From: Yponomeuta sedellus
Taxonomy: Eukaryota; Arthropoda; Insecta; Lepidoptera; Yponomeutidae
Assembly (NCBI GenBank): GCA_934045075.1
Contig: OW203726.1
Coordinates: forward strand, 13,800,037-13,864,036
Direction of reading: 5' to 3'
Length of the DNA: 64,000 bases
The translations under genes and the position numbers were made by a program. Below, in pieces: positions 32,626-44,618 of this stretch (position 1 is the stretch's first letter; every line of letters starts with the position of its first letter). The notes under the pieces were generated by a model. That model saw only the letters and a program-made list of their open reading frames with translations, was not told where the DNA came from and did no database searches.

Positions 32626-32999
32626 CCACTCAAAAAATTATTAAATTCGTTTCTTATGTTACACAGCATGATCTAGTACATATGTCAATTCGTAAGGCAC
32701 AAACGATATTAATATACAATATGAATTTGAAGATTTTCAACTGAACTGAATAGAAACATTCCTAAAATCCTTTTCTTAACAGACGCCAAAGAAATACGAC
32801 AAGAATAGGTACGGATTTGGGCAACAACAAATTTTTCAATGCGCGCTATAGAATTTGGATCGTTTAGCTTACAATATGTTTTGTTCGACGATTACCTACA
32901 CGTCCATTGTAGCATTTCAGTGAATAAGCAGACAGGGTTGGTAAATGCTCAAGACTCACTTATATAGAATTTCTTTTGTGATACATAACAGAACATAAC
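32626..32999. other. no feature recognised
   Basis: No feature supported. Confidence 0.4.
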
Positions 33000-33115
33000 A
33001 CAGCCTAAAACGTCCCACTGTAAAGCACCGGCCCGCTTTCAGAAAGAGAGAGTAAGGGCTTAATCTCCAAGTGTGCCCACCACGGATTGGCGAATTCAAA
33101 CGCTCAGGTATGTTA
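33000..33115 (-). repeat. fragment of 3425-type retroposon
   Basis: ACGTCCCACTGTAAAGCACC, AGAAAGAGAGAG and GGATTGGCGAATTC in reverse orientation. Confidence 0.55.
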
Positions 33116-33324
33116 ATAAAAATAATCCCCTTTTGTACGTGAACGTTCAGCAGCGTATATGGGTTTGTTGTCGTCTATATCAACAAGATTTACTATTCCG
33201 AAAACCTAAAAAATAATCGCGTTTTAGACCCGTTTAATATACGAGTATAGATAGATAGATAGACAGAATATTATTTATTGTAATACTATTTATTTATTAA
33301 TATAATATAATAATTATTTATTAA

Positions 33325-33502
33325 TTTTCATTTTTAATGCACTAACCCGTGCTAAGGACAATTTTAAAAACTACTTAGAGGCTAAAAAATCCACCCATGC
33401 CGGGATTCGAACCCACGACCTTTGATGTACGGATAGCTAGAGGTCGCGGGTTCGAATCCCGGCATGGGTGGAATTTTTAGCCTCTAAATAGGTTTTTAAA
33501 AT
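33325..33502 (-). mobile_element. LR retroposon, inverted half-cores
   Basis: R tail in reverse (TGCACTAACCCGTGCTAAGG), then the 3' half of the tRNA-like core in reverse, switching within TTTGATGTACGG to the same half forward, then L in reverse. The result is a near-perfect snap-back of the T-arm half. No clear duplication. Confidence 0.7.
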
Positions 33503-33605
33503 TCTTTATTGTACATAGTAATTACATTACCAGAAATTATATAAAAATATAGTACAATTGGCGGCAGCATGTTACTAAAAGCAATTTCTCCAAGCAAGCA
33601 AGTAT
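33503..33605 (-). repeat. LINE 3' tail
   Basis: TTCTTTATTGTACATAG, GTACAATTGGCGGCAGCATG and TCTCCAAGCAAGCA in reverse. It directly abuts the LR element. Confidence 0.5.
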
Positions 33606-35246
33606 AATTTTGTACGAGCATGGCGAATCATTAAGACGTACCTACGTATTGGGAAAAGTTCAAAAACGCGAAAAAACACTATCTGTTCCATACATTTTAA
33701 TGCCTCGACTAAATAACTAAATAGCTATCTATTTAGTTATTTAGTCACTTTAGATCACTTTATTGTACAGAAAAATGGAAATAAGTAGCTTTTATCTCCA
33801 TAGTAAAAGTTTTATTTGTTTTTAACATAATATAACAAAATTCAGGCTAATACAATAAGACTCATAGATATAATACATTACAACTAGCCAAACTGTTTCG
33901 TTTGATGACGAGAGCTATTGATAAATGAAATGAAATAAAATTAACTCTTTAGATCGCTAAAGAGTTTATTTTAATTTTATTTTGTGAATTCACGGTCTTC
34001 TTATATAAGGGGTGTAATATGTAAAACAGGGTGTAATTGCAATGTTAGTAAAATAACATTTTTAGTTGTCAAATGTCTATCAAAATGTTATTTTATTTCC
34101 AAAAATAATGAATAAAAAAAAAACAAACTATGTACATTAAAATCTTAAATAAAATAAACTATCCACAACTAAATATAAAAAAACTGTACCGAGATCATGG
34201 CTGCCTCCGGGAAGGGTCCCCAGTATGCTGGCTACGTTGCCTCGCTGGATGGCGAGACTTATCCTCTGACCGAGGTAATAGCCAGCCCTGGGGTCCAGTT
34301 ATTTATGTTATTTATATATGGATCTATTTAACTATTTCACAAAAATGCTATTGTTTACAAAAGTAGTTTTGTTCCCCAGCTGTCCAGTGCCCACTAACTA
34401 CAACGTGTCTCCTTACTTAATACGTAATTGTATCGTCGTGGGACATCTGGCACGTTTCAAGCGTTAACAAGTCGTTCCAAAACTTCTTTATTGGTTTTCT
34501 GACCAACGACCGTCGGCCCCAAACAGAAGTTTCTACGTATTCTTAACGAACAACGTGTGTATACAGAAGAAATTTATTTTAATAGTTTTTTTCCACTCGC
34601 TCTCCATTGTTTTTTACCTAATTGTTAGCAACCAGACACTGTAGTTTGCTTCGCCGAATAGTTATAATTTGTCAAATCGATGTTGGCAATACGAATGATG
34701 GATCCGATTACTATAACACACAAAGAATGTTCTCTAGATCTTCCCATACTTATTGATGGGAAGATTCTGATTTCTCTTTATAAGGACTGTTTACAGTTTA
34801 GTTAGAAAACAAAAAGTATCAAATTTTCTTTCTTCACAAAAGCTAGTGAAACAATAACAAAATAAACAATAATCTAATTAAATAACTTGCTTTCAATTTA
34901 ACGGTAATGTTAAATTTAAATAATTCGATGAATTAACTTATTTGGTGGTATTTGGTCTGAAGTCGGGTTATTTGATTTAATTTATTAATTATCTACGATG
35001 TAAAATGTTACTTCTTGTAGAAATTAATGGCTTGGCTCTGTACGAGATAAAAAATAGAAAATATTTAAGATCTCACTTAGATCTGAGGGCGCGGAAATGG
35101 TTAGTTACCTAAGCCATTAACACCAAATTCTGTCGGAATCCTGTCGTTGCCGATAGCAATTGTTTAGAATTAGGTGTGCGTGAATATAGCTGATAACGTT
35201 TAAACGGTTCTGGCAACCTACTTCTGAGCCGACGCAACCTACCTAC
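33606..35246. other. no gene; small GC-rich island
   Basis: AT-rich except 34190-34310, which has a short frame beginning MAASGKGPQYAGYVASLDG with no stop for 37 codons. Too short and context-free to call. Confidence 0.4.
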
Positions 35247-35259
35247 ATTACTTGAGATT

Positions 35260-35481
35260 TAAAAACCTATTGAGAGGCTAAAAATTCCACCCATGCCAGG
35301 ACTCGAACCCGCGACCTCTGGCTAACCGTGCCAGCGCTCTCCCAAGTGAGCTAATGGGTGGCTCACCGGCATCAGTGAAATTTCGAACCATTTTACAATA
35401 CTTTCTGTATTACGTGGAATTTTTAGCCTCTAAATATGTTTTTAAATTGTCCTTAGGGTTAGTGCATTAAAAAAGAATACA
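35260..35481 (+). mobile_element. LR retroposon with one reverse tRNA-like core
   Basis: L, reverse core (35288-35360), short upstream block, then R. ATTACTTGAGATT at 35247-35259 and 35482-35494 is a perfect 13-bp duplication. R has lost GCACG of its tail. Confidence 0.8.
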
Positions 35482-35989
35482 ATTACTTGAGATTGTTTAC
35501 GTGAATAATCCTAAAATATAAACATATAGTTAACTAGCAGACCCAATATATATATCAAAATGTGGGTATAGGTACATTTTATACCTATACTCACATTTTT
35601 ATTCTTTAAACTATTCCTTAGGTTAGAGTCGTATGTAATTTCATTCGTTCCCTATCTCATACCTTATTTGTTCGAAATATGGTTCATCTACGAATGATTC
35701 TTCGAACGATTGATTGTTCGACGCCTTATTCAATCGAATGTTTATACACCGATTGGTTCGATGCCTCGTTACATCGAAAACTTTACTGCGGTGCTTTTTA
35801 ATGCGACGGTTAATTTTATCGAATATTGATGCACCCACAGAACATAAAAAAAGAGTAGAAGTCGTAAGTGGGCGGTGCCCGCGTGCCTCACATTAGCAAT
35901 GTATTGCCTATGCGTAGTCGGTGACAGTTTTGTTGACTTCAGTTGCCGTGTGCTTCTAGTAAAGAAAAAATGGTGAAAACTTTATTAAA

Positions 35990-36073
35990 ATGCCTTGTTG
36001 TGCTGTGTTAGAGAGCAAAAATAAAAGTTGGGGACCAAAATATACCGATCATGCCGTAACATTTCATCTTTAG
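35990..36073 (+). pseudogene. THAP zinc finger, N-terminal piece
   Basis: MPCCAVLESKNKSW then KYTDHAVTFHL and TAG. THAP domains start M-x-x-C-x2-4-C and reach an aromatic-His (FH-FP) near residue 25-30. Here the two-cysteine start and TFH are present but a stop follows. The rest of the domain resembles 37476-37625, which suggests an intron, now broken, or decay. Confidence 0.5.
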
Positions 36074-36872
36074 GACGTATTTCATTGTATTTTTAATTAA
36101 ATTTTTAATGACATGAACACGGAAAGCAATGCGAAAATGAGAAAGTGAAATAACCTTTATTTACTGGTTAGTAAAGTTAAATTTTCATTGAAGAAAGTGT
36201 ACATTCTCTAGAAATTTCTATCGAAATTTGAATTCTATTCGATTACGGATGGGGGCACACATGATAAAAATCTATCGATAATTAGTTGTCTATGACTTAG
36301 TAGTCATACATACTTAACGGTACTTATGTATTGTAAATTCCAATTCGTCTAAGTAGGTAAAATAATTATTTTTATTTTATACCTACCTACTTCCTAAGTG
36401 CCTTTTCATATGCACCCGGTCGCCGTCCGGTCGCCGGGCCGGGTAAAGTAGTAATGTATGAGCTCTGGTCGCCGGCTGGTCGTTGTGCATGTGAAAACTG
36501 TCATTGGAGCTCATACATTACTTTTCATACAAGACATGACATGAGCACATACGCACAGCTAGATTGCGATATAGTTTTTCTTGACCAGTTTATCAGGGAC
36601 TGAAATATTTAAGAAACTATCAAAGTAATTTTAATCTTACATTTTTAAATATTCCAACCGAGATGTAAAGTGAGGTTATCGAAAACGACTCATATGGTTT
36701 TTTTTTACTTCAGTTCAAAACATTAAGTAGTTTACTACTGTTTACCTGTTCGAGTGGTTGTTCTCTTGGCGAGCATAAGATTTTTGTTTTGTTATGTTAT
36801 TTGTTTTATGGTTTTTTTATTATTCTGCTATTTACCCTTAATACTTCAACCCCTTTGACAACAGCAAACTGA

Positions 36873-37407
36873 TTTAAAAACCTATTTAGAGGCTAAAAAT
36901 TTCACCCATGCCGGGATTCGAACCCGCAACCTCTGGCTATCCGTGCCAGCGCTCTACCAATTGAGCCAATGGGCGACTCACGGCATCAGTGAAATTTCGA
37001 ACCTCTTTACACTATTCTCTGTATTACGTACAGGCAGCGACATCTGACTTAAGCAAATTGCATTACTTACAGTCCCGACTACCTACTTTGCAGTTAGGTT
37101 TAACATCGGAACGATATCACTGTACCCACATGATTATACTATTTTTATTTTTAATACAAATAGTAATGCAATTTGCTTAAGTCAGATGTCGCTGCCTAGA
37201 ATATTAGTATAATATTAGGATAGTGTAAAGAGGTTCGAAATTTCACTGATGCCGTGAGTCGCCCATTGGCTCAATTGGTAGAGCGCTGGCACGGATAGCC
37301 AGAGGTTGCGGGTTCGAATCCCGGCATGGGTGAAATTTTTAGCCTTCAAATAGGTTTTTAAATTTGTTCCTTAGCACGGGTTAGTGCATTAAAAATAAAA
37401 ATAGTAT
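36873..37407 (+). mobile_element. LR retroposon, head-to-head dimer
   Basis: L, reverse core (36903-36975), full reverse upstream block and reverse tail to about 37155, then a forward upstream block, forward core (37260-37332) and R. AACAGCAAACTGA at 36860-36872 and 37408-37420 is a perfect 13-bp duplication, so the 535-bp inverted dimer integrated once. It lies between the two THAP pieces. Confidence 0.85.
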
Positions 37408-37475
37408 AACAGCAAACTGAGGCAATGACAAAACAACCCTCTGGGATTCAAAACAATTTGGAAGTGAGTTTTTGT

Positions 37476-37625
37476 TTAGTTTTCCTAGGGAAACCGGATA
37501 TGAAATTAAAATGGAAGGCAGCGATAAGAAGGCAACATTGGTTCCCAACGAAGATGAGCACAATATATTCAGAGCATTTTCATGAACACTTCATAATAAC
37601 TGAAAAAGGCGGAAGGTGGCACTAA
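37476..37625 (+). pseudogene. THAP zinc finger, C-terminal piece
   Basis: The frame KPDMKLKWKAAIRRQHWFP then STIYSEHF and FIITEKGGRWH ends in TAA. It matches the second half of THAP domains (P-x-L-xKWxxAIRRxxWxPT, CSEHF, GRRxLKxDAVP). The zinc-ligand cysteine of C-S-E-H is a tyrosine here, and the stop falls just before CDAAIPE, the expected end of the domain. It is preceded by an acceptor-like TTTTTGTTTAG at about 37467-37477. Non-functional. Confidence 0.6.
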
Positions 37626-37784
37626 TGTGATGCAGCAATACCAGAAAAAATGTGCTTCACTTCCAGGTTAGACTCCTGCGTATAAATGAAATTATATTAG
37701 TCCAGTCATCAATTCGTATTACGTATGAAACATGGCGTACAGATAGACAAAGATCTGAATTGAGTCGTAGAATAATATTTCCCG

Positions 37785-37835
37785 TGTTATAATTTCTAAC
37801 GCCGGCGAAGCAGCGGGTTAAAGCTAGTTTTAATA
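37785..37835. repeat. Metulj-like fragment
   Basis: AACGCCGGCGAAGCAGCGGGTTAAAGCTAG is the inverse complement of the AACCCGC-GCTTCG-CGG start of lepidopteran Metulj-type retroposons. Fragment only. Confidence 0.4.
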
Positions 37836-39011
37836 AGAGATAACATTTTAAAATATTATGAAATCTACCACATTGTTTTATTTGAGTGCATCTATCCACC
37901 CTATTAGTATTAATTCTTTATTGCACAAAAGATAATGTAAAAAGATGTTTTTTCTACCAGTAAAGCCGGTACCAGTAGTTACCAGTATTCGTATTCGGCC
38001 GTTAATGTGTTAAACTGTTCGTATAATTTGTCGATAGGTTCACCCTATCGACAAACTAGAACTTGCATTGTCCCATCCCAAACTGAGAATGTACTTGTTT
38101 TTCAATTTTGAACTTTATGTCTTACTAGGTAAAAGTTATTTTCGGTCCGACGCGGTGGTAGTTCCATCTAGTGTAGAGTAGCGTTACTACAAAATGTCAA
38201 CCTTAATTTCATCATTGTCATTTGACTTTGATCATTGTTAACATTACGAAACGGTGCATATTTTACTTGAAACTTTTATGATGTACACCTTTTCGGCATT
38301 GACTTTATTTACCAATGGCAGCTGGGCATTCGTAGTGTGCGTTTGGTTTATGTGTATCAGTTTGGTTACACTGGTTTTCGTACTAATGTGTCATGTCACT
38401 ACTTCTACTCTTTTTTTATGTTCTGTGGATGCACCGATTGCTGTTAGTTCGGTGCCTTGTTACATCATTATCATCTAGTGCTGAATTATTGTAAAAGTAC
38501 CTACATAGAAGTTTTAATGCTTAAATCCTTTTAATTTTTCATTGACATACTTAAGAGTAGTTCACATTTTCTTCGCGATCGGATGTCGTGAAGAATGTTT
38601 ATTCATTAAGAAATTCGGCGATCATTTAAATTATGTATTTTATTCCACAGAGATGAAAAAATACTATAATAAAAATAAATAGGTCTTCAAAGTTATACAT
38701 TAATTTAGGTATCATCCAATCGTAAAGTAAATAAATACCAGGAAGTCAACCCTTAAATATGTAATATTATCATATTCTGTTACGGCGTGTGACATCGGTA
38801 AAATCGGGTTTTTTTTAAGCAACGAATGCACCGGTGTAACATTTTTCGAAGCAACAAGGCATCGGCAAAACGTTTTCGAAGTAACAAGGCACCGAACAAC
38901 AGAAACATCGGATAAAAAAAGGTATCGAAAAATCAATCGTTCGAAGTATCATTCGTAGGTGAACCGTATTTCGAACAAAGAAGTTTCGGTGTGAAATAGG
39001 GAACCCCATTC

Positions 39012-39987
39012 AGATAAATGGTTTAAGGGTACTTTTGACTTTAATAGATTAAAATAAATCCTAGTACATAGAATGTTCATGGTCTTACGATTTTCTTAAC
39101 GCGACGTCGAACTCGCTAAGAAACCTTCTGGGTCAGCGAGTTTCTGACTTATGTACCACAAGAAAGCGGAGGAAAAGTTTGAAAAGCCAATGTGAATCAA
39201 TCTCAAACTTCTCAATAAAGCATCAATGATGTATTGAGTGAGACTGAGGGCGTTTCCTGACTTGCGGGCGAAGGTGGGCTCAGCGTACCTGAGACATTTG
39301 CATTTATATTAACCCTTAAGGGAACAGCTTTGTGAAAATTTATCTAAATTAGATTATGACGGCGCGTTTCGCTTTCGATAAGCTTGAATGAACTCAACGC
39401 CATTCTAAAGCTTTCAAGAAACGGAGACAGACAAAATGCTTCACGGGCGTCGTTAACTCCTAAGAGAGTTTAGCCAAAACTTAGCCGGTCGAGTGCACAT
39501 TTTTCATCAAAACTTTCTTAGATTAATTAACAATGATTTTATTGAGCTATTGATTATAAGACTTTATAGAGATTAACTGGATAATTGTTCACAGAAAGGC
39601 TCGTTATGAATAAATGAGAGCCACGTGGATTGGACCCGAAGCTCAACTTAATCCAGTTATAATTAGTCTCTGATTGCGTGGGGACTCTAATTGCTCAGAA
39701 ATTAAGAACTTGGAAGGAACTCACTTTGTTAACACTAAGAAACTTCCAACGACTTAAGCCTCTGTATAACCATAAAGTATGTTTCACGAATAAATACGAC
39801 ACAAAGGTAAACCTTAAATATTGTAGATAGGGTTAAAAAAGGACTAGGACGTCCTGTATGCGCCTTTTCATATGAAAACGATAGCGACCATTATATATAT
39901 CTCGAATAAGGAGATTTTGTAAAACCCAAGGAGGGTTTGAAACTCGCTTTCAAAATCGGATAAAATTTGTAAATCATGCGAATATGC

Positions 39988-39990
<3 letters not shown>
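39012..39990. other. no feature recognised
   Basis: AT-rich with moderate GC near 39100-39300. No coding frame supported. Confidence 0.4.
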
Positions 39991-40020
<30 letters not shown>

Positions 40021-40246
40021 TGTATGTATGTATGTATGTATGTATGTATGTATGTATGTATGTATGTATGTATGTATGTATGTATGTATGTATGTATGTA
40101 TGTATGTATGTATGTATGTATGTATGTATGTATGTATGTATGTATGTATGTATGTATGTATGTATGTATGTATGTATGTATGTATGTATGTATGTATGTA
40201 TGTATGTATGTATGTATGTATGTATGTATGTATGTATGTATGTATG
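39991..40246. repeat. (TATG)n microsatellite, ~64 units
   Basis: 256 bp of uninterrupted tetranucleotide. It is followed by CGGACATGCAT/ATGCATGTCCG (perfect hairpin, 40248-40273) and (CCGT)n, (CTGT)n runs to about 40305, then the tail of the minus-strand 5S-derived SINE. Open frames across it (YVCM or IHTY repeats) are artefacts. Confidence 0.95.
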
Positions 40247-40324
40247 ACGGACATGCATGCGTATGCATGTCCGTCCGTCCGTCCGTCCGTCTGTCTGTCT
40301 GTTTGTATCAAATCATTAAGAAAT

Positions 40325-40735
40325 GCTTCGATATCAACCCATGCGTCATGTCCCCACTGCTGGGGCACCGATCTTTTCCTGCATCGTAGGAAGGTTAGGC
40401 CATATTCCACCACGGGGGTCAAGTCCGGGTAGGAGGGTGGGTGGTGGAGGTGGAGGGTGGAGGATTGTAAGACAGTGGCGGGCCGTACTGTCAGAAGTTG
40501 TAAAGCCACCCATAAAGCCTCTGAAATGGCTTAACGCCTGTCATTTCATGTCAGCCGGCACCAACGGCTTAATACGCCTTGCGAAGCACGGAAGCGCTCG
40601 GAAAAGTGCCACTAGCGGTAGTCACAGGATGGTCACGCATCCTGCACCTGACCGCGCCTGTTGTTGCTTAACTCAAGTGATTGATTCCAATCACTCGGTT
40701 CGACTAGGCCACGGGTGCTTCGAAAAAAATGCTTC
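40325..40735 (-). mobile_element. 5S rRNA-derived SINE, near full length
   Basis: Reverse copy: CCACTGCTGGGGCAC at 3' side, CTTGCGAAGCACGGAAGCGCTCGG, then the 5S promoter in reverse (CACGCATCCTGCACCTGACCG and GTTGTTGCTTAACTCAAG) and TGGCCTAG. A GGAGGGTGGGTGGTGGAGGT insertion lies in the body at about 40430-40462. Confidence 0.75.
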
Positions 40736-41099
40736 GAAGAAGTGCTTGCCTACAATTAACATCTTCGCTTTAAAAACTTTATTATGGACAATTTATAATC
40801 TAATCCCGAGGCTCACGCAAGAATGGCATGGGAAGAATGGTACCTACCTCAGTCTGTTACTAAGCAAGGTCTCAGCAAAATGTTAATTTTCGGTACTTTT
40901 ATATTGTGCGATGTACGTAGAATGTACATATATTAAGGAAATTGTTAACGGGAAGGCTTCGCGGTTCACGAAATTTAATTTCTTGTGTAGCAGGGCCACC
41001 AGTCGGGGCTTCACTGAATGATGCTATAATGAACGTATCATCTACGCAGAAGTACGTGTGTGTTTATCTCAGCATAATTTACACACGTCTGTCACTCAT
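40736..41099. other. no feature recognised
   Basis: No feature supported. Confidence 0.4.
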
Positions 41100-41420
41100 A
41101 CATACATAAACTCACGTCTATACTCCGGAGGGGTAGGCAGAGACCAAGGTCTGCCACTTGTTACGATTCTGACAGATGTATTTCGCTTCATCAACATTAA
41201 TTATTCCGCCAACATTACTTACATCTTAATCTTAAGAAATCATGGTTGTATTCTTTTCTGGTTATGCAATAAAGTGTTCTCTATATCTCTATCTATCTGT
41301 CTATCCATCTATTAGTCGTTTGATGCACGCACGCTGGTTCGGGTATTTTTTATATTGCCCTTTGCTACTAAATCCTCTATTTAGTCGAAGTGTCCTCCTG
41401 GGACGTGCCTCTAGCCACAT
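41100..41420 (-). pseudogene. RTE-like LINE relic interrupted by another LINE tail
   Basis: Reverse copy of the 1135 family (AACTCACGTCTATACTCC to GTCCTCCTGGGACG). At about 41203-41313 a forward LINE 3' tail of the 16240 type (TAATCTTAAGAAATCATGG, TGCAATAAAGTG, (TCTA)n) is nested inside it. Confidence 0.6.
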
Positions 41421-44400
41421 TCCTCGATATATTTCACTGTTAGTCACTAGATCACCAAAACGCCTAAATGGTCTTTTTGTTCGGGTAGTGCGTTAAACTA
41501 TTTTATTTTTGTCCTGTTTTTGGAATCTCACGTAAATAAGCTCGCCATGTACACTTTTTTATTCTATAATTTTGTGCTTTCCCTATGATTTTTATTCAAT
41601 GTGATTTTTATATATGTGTGCAATAAAGTATAAAGTAGATCGTTATGGGCGTACTTCCCTCCTCCCCCTATCTAAAATAACGTGTATCTTGAAAAAAAAT
41701 TTCACTGGGATATCAAGGTCATGCACCGTTGTCGGTTTAGATATCGCGCGTGCAAAGAAAAAAATCATACACGTAATGTCTCACTTCACCCCCTCCCCCT
41801 AGTTATATTTTGTGTTTTTTTCTGAATCTCACCTTTTCCATCCTAAGGTGATTAATGGAAGACCCCTAAATGTTCTCTCGTAAAATAATGTTTTGTAGGA
41901 AATATGAATTGGTGCCACCTGCTCAAGCTGAAAATTCAGCAGCCTCATTTTAAGTAACTTTAGTAAAAGTACACCTTTCATGTGACACCTCATTTGTCAC
42001 AATTGGTCCAGCCGTTTGGGCTCAGAATGTTCATAACAAAACTAACATATTTACATAAAACACATACGAGTATATACACCCGAATAACATCCCTTCTTTA
42101 CTTTCATAGTTAGACCGCGTTCAGGTTTTAAGTTTTCTTTTTTATTTTCAGTTTTAGCTGGTTATTTACATTCTAAAATAAAAATCTAAGTGTTTTTACT
42201 AAGTGTATAAATCTGCTTCGGAAGTACTGAGTAGCTGAAGAAATTGTCGTACATATTGTTTTACACAAGTAATACGATAAGCTGTTATAGCGTACACTTT
42301 TAAAGAAAACACCCATTTGCCAGCCAACAGAATGAAACTCCACTGGGTATTTGTATTTCTTATGAAATACAAATATTTTTGCAATCAGTTTGCTTGCCAA
42401 AATATTTTTCCACGGTAGTATTTGACAAAGATCTTTAATAATTGTAAATAGGAAAGTCAAGTCTCTTTGGTGTCAAAATGCATTAGCTCAGTGACTCGTT
42501 AATTTTCCAAATATAATTGAAGCCATATCTACTCCAATTTACCTATATCTATAGCTTTGATGTAGCAAAATAATTAATTCATGCGACGGACCGCAGCGCT
42601 CTGTTAGCTCGGTGTTGCTATAAGGGTCCATCGTAATCATACAGAGTACCTTGTGATGTGACTAATGAAGTTCGTTTTACGTAAAACGCAAATTTAATAT
42701 TGTGCCAAATATTTACTCTTTGTGGGATCTAGGACGCAACGTTTGAGTCCAATATTGGTGATGGTAAACCTCTACTGTCTGCGGGTTCTTTCCCGCAGAT
42801 ATTGGTCTTTATTAAACACGACGAACAGGCTTCTTTATATTTGTGTACGGCAATTCTTCTCTCAAAGGCTTATTAAATATTTACTATTGCAAATTAAGAT
42901 ACTTAGTGACTTTGCAAATCAATGGGATATGAGACTACGTGTGCTGTAAAATACCAGAGAAAACATAGGAGGATAGAACCCTACTCTACATGTATGAGTA
43001 TCGCGAATCATTAAGAAATACTACTGGTGGAATTATCTAAGCACGTCTCAATATGGCAATTATGATGATGATAGAATCAGATATTTGCGATGACTAGTGC
43101 GTACACCGTCTCGATTTTTATTAGGAATTCGGTCAATTGTATCCATCATTGCGGCAAAAACTGGCATGGCCCTTCACGTGCACCTGAAATTGTGATATTT
43201 GGTAGGAATCAAAGGGTACAATAGAAGGAAAAAATTCAAAAATATTTATTGTATATGTCAAAATACAAAAACATAATTTGGGTTGCACAGGAGTGCATAC
43301 TTTTCCACTGCAAAATTTGAAATTGTTTCTTCAAAACTCTCGAGGCTCGTGTCTTGCTCGCACTTGAAAGGTTATTTTTACCTAGCCTCTTCTTTGTCCC
43401 GCTTCTGGTCATTCGATAAGAATTTCCTGTCCTACCTGAACAGGAAGCCGCCAGTCACGCCTTTATACTGATATATCAAAATTTCACGATTGTACTGGAA
43501 AGTCGTGTCTTCGGGCGCGATACCATTCATGATGTTATTATTACTGGGCCCCTGACTGACTTGTCACTTCTTGGTCACTCGGCGGCAATTCTTGCCCAAC
43601 TAATCAGTGCACAGCTATAAATTCCATGGTCTTAAGTCATAAAAACAAAATTGATGTCAAACAAAGGTGCAAAAGCACTGAATGGGATTATTTTCTTTCA
43701 GATTTTTGTGAATTAATTTTCAATAGTGTTTATTTTATCTTGTGATTGAAATACTGTTCTCAAAGTGTACACCAAATACGTACTTTAAATGTAATTTAAC
43801 AAATTAAAATAAAAGTTTATAAATATACAAAGCTCTCTTATGCGTCCCTCTCCAATTTTCTGGAGAGGTGTTAGAATAATAATTAATTTTAAATTACATA
43901 CCGACTGATGTTCGCTCAAGTTATAATTGCCCCTCACACACTGAAATCTCTTCTGTAATTAATTAGTCAGGAAATGTTTAATTTAGAGTTAGTATTTTAA
44001 CCATTCAAACACGAATAATTTTCCCTTGAACAATTGTTGGGCGAACATTTAAAGAATGAATGTACCTACTTTATTTTTAAAGTTTCACAGGTACGTGACT
44101 TAGTTCAATTAAGTTAGATTTTTGGCAAAGCTATCAGGTTTGTTAGGTAAAACGTTCTTGGCTTACGTTTTATAAAAATAACGCAAAAGCTAAAAAGCGT
44201 TTTTTCCGCATTGATAATTTAAACCACGCCTAATAAACAAAGGTATACCTACTTTGGCCTTTACATCCACGTAATGAGAGGATTTATACAACGTACGTAC
44301 GTGGCTCCTTCACTCATACTAGATCGGTGAATCGACTACCTACTCGGTCGCTGCAGTGCCTGGGACATTGGTTTTAGTTGGAGTAGGTTTGCTCAGAACC

Positions 44401-44618
44401 TCGCAAAGCAAATATCAAAGCCTTAATTACGCGCACCTTTTCAATCCAACCCTTTTGAAATGCCAACCTGGCTCTCGGCCATTAACCATGGACTTATACA
44501 ATAACTGGAAAGTGAATCATGCCATAAAAAGTTCAAAACATCTGAAAACATTAAATTTTTGAGTGGAAGTTATACGATACGAATACGTTAATACGGAGAA
44601 TAATTTTTGAAATACGAG
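41421..44618. other. mostly single-copy DNA, decayed repeat pieces
   Basis: Around 41990-42080 a Metulj-like tail (TTGGTCCAGCCGTTTGGGC, ATACGAGTATATAC). Around 43375-43445 a very decayed RTE C-terminal relic in reverse (AATTTCCTGTCCTACCTG). 44346-44380 shares the repeat at 15535. No gene supported. Confidence 0.45.

Larger units (their letters stand above)
35647..39004 (+). mobile_element. candidate THAP-domain DNA transposon with long inverted ends
   Basis: The left end (35647 onward) GTTCCCTATCTCATACC, TTTGTTCGAAATATGG and CTACGAATGATTCTTCGAAC is matched in inverse complement at the right end (38830-39004). Identity is imperfect but extends about 130-180 bp, and the arms contain degenerate subrepeats around TTCGATGCCTCGTTACATCG. 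One further subrepeat lies at about 38430-38470. CATTC flanks at 35642-35646 and, two bases away, at 39007-39011. Inside are two THAP zinc-finger pieces (35990-36073, 37476-37625) and a later LR insertion. No catalytic domain was recognised. THAP domains occur in P-element and Kolobok transposases, but neither superfamily's ends are evident. Confidence 0.55.

Noticed and set aside
34130..34366. Possible small gene with GC-rich centre
   Set aside because: Short, two competing frames, no recognisable motif, no splice context that I could verify.
36071..37475. Working intron joining the two THAP pieces
   Set aside because: A plausible acceptor exists, but the upstream piece ends in a stop with no convincing donor, and a ligand cysteine is lost, so I treat both as pseudogene pieces.
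39976..40432. Open frames of YVCM or IHTY repeats on both strands
   Set aside because: Pure translation of the (TATG)n microsatellite.
40323..40886. 187-codon plus-strand frame
   Set aside because: Lies on the antisense strand of a 5S-derived SINE; no conserved features.
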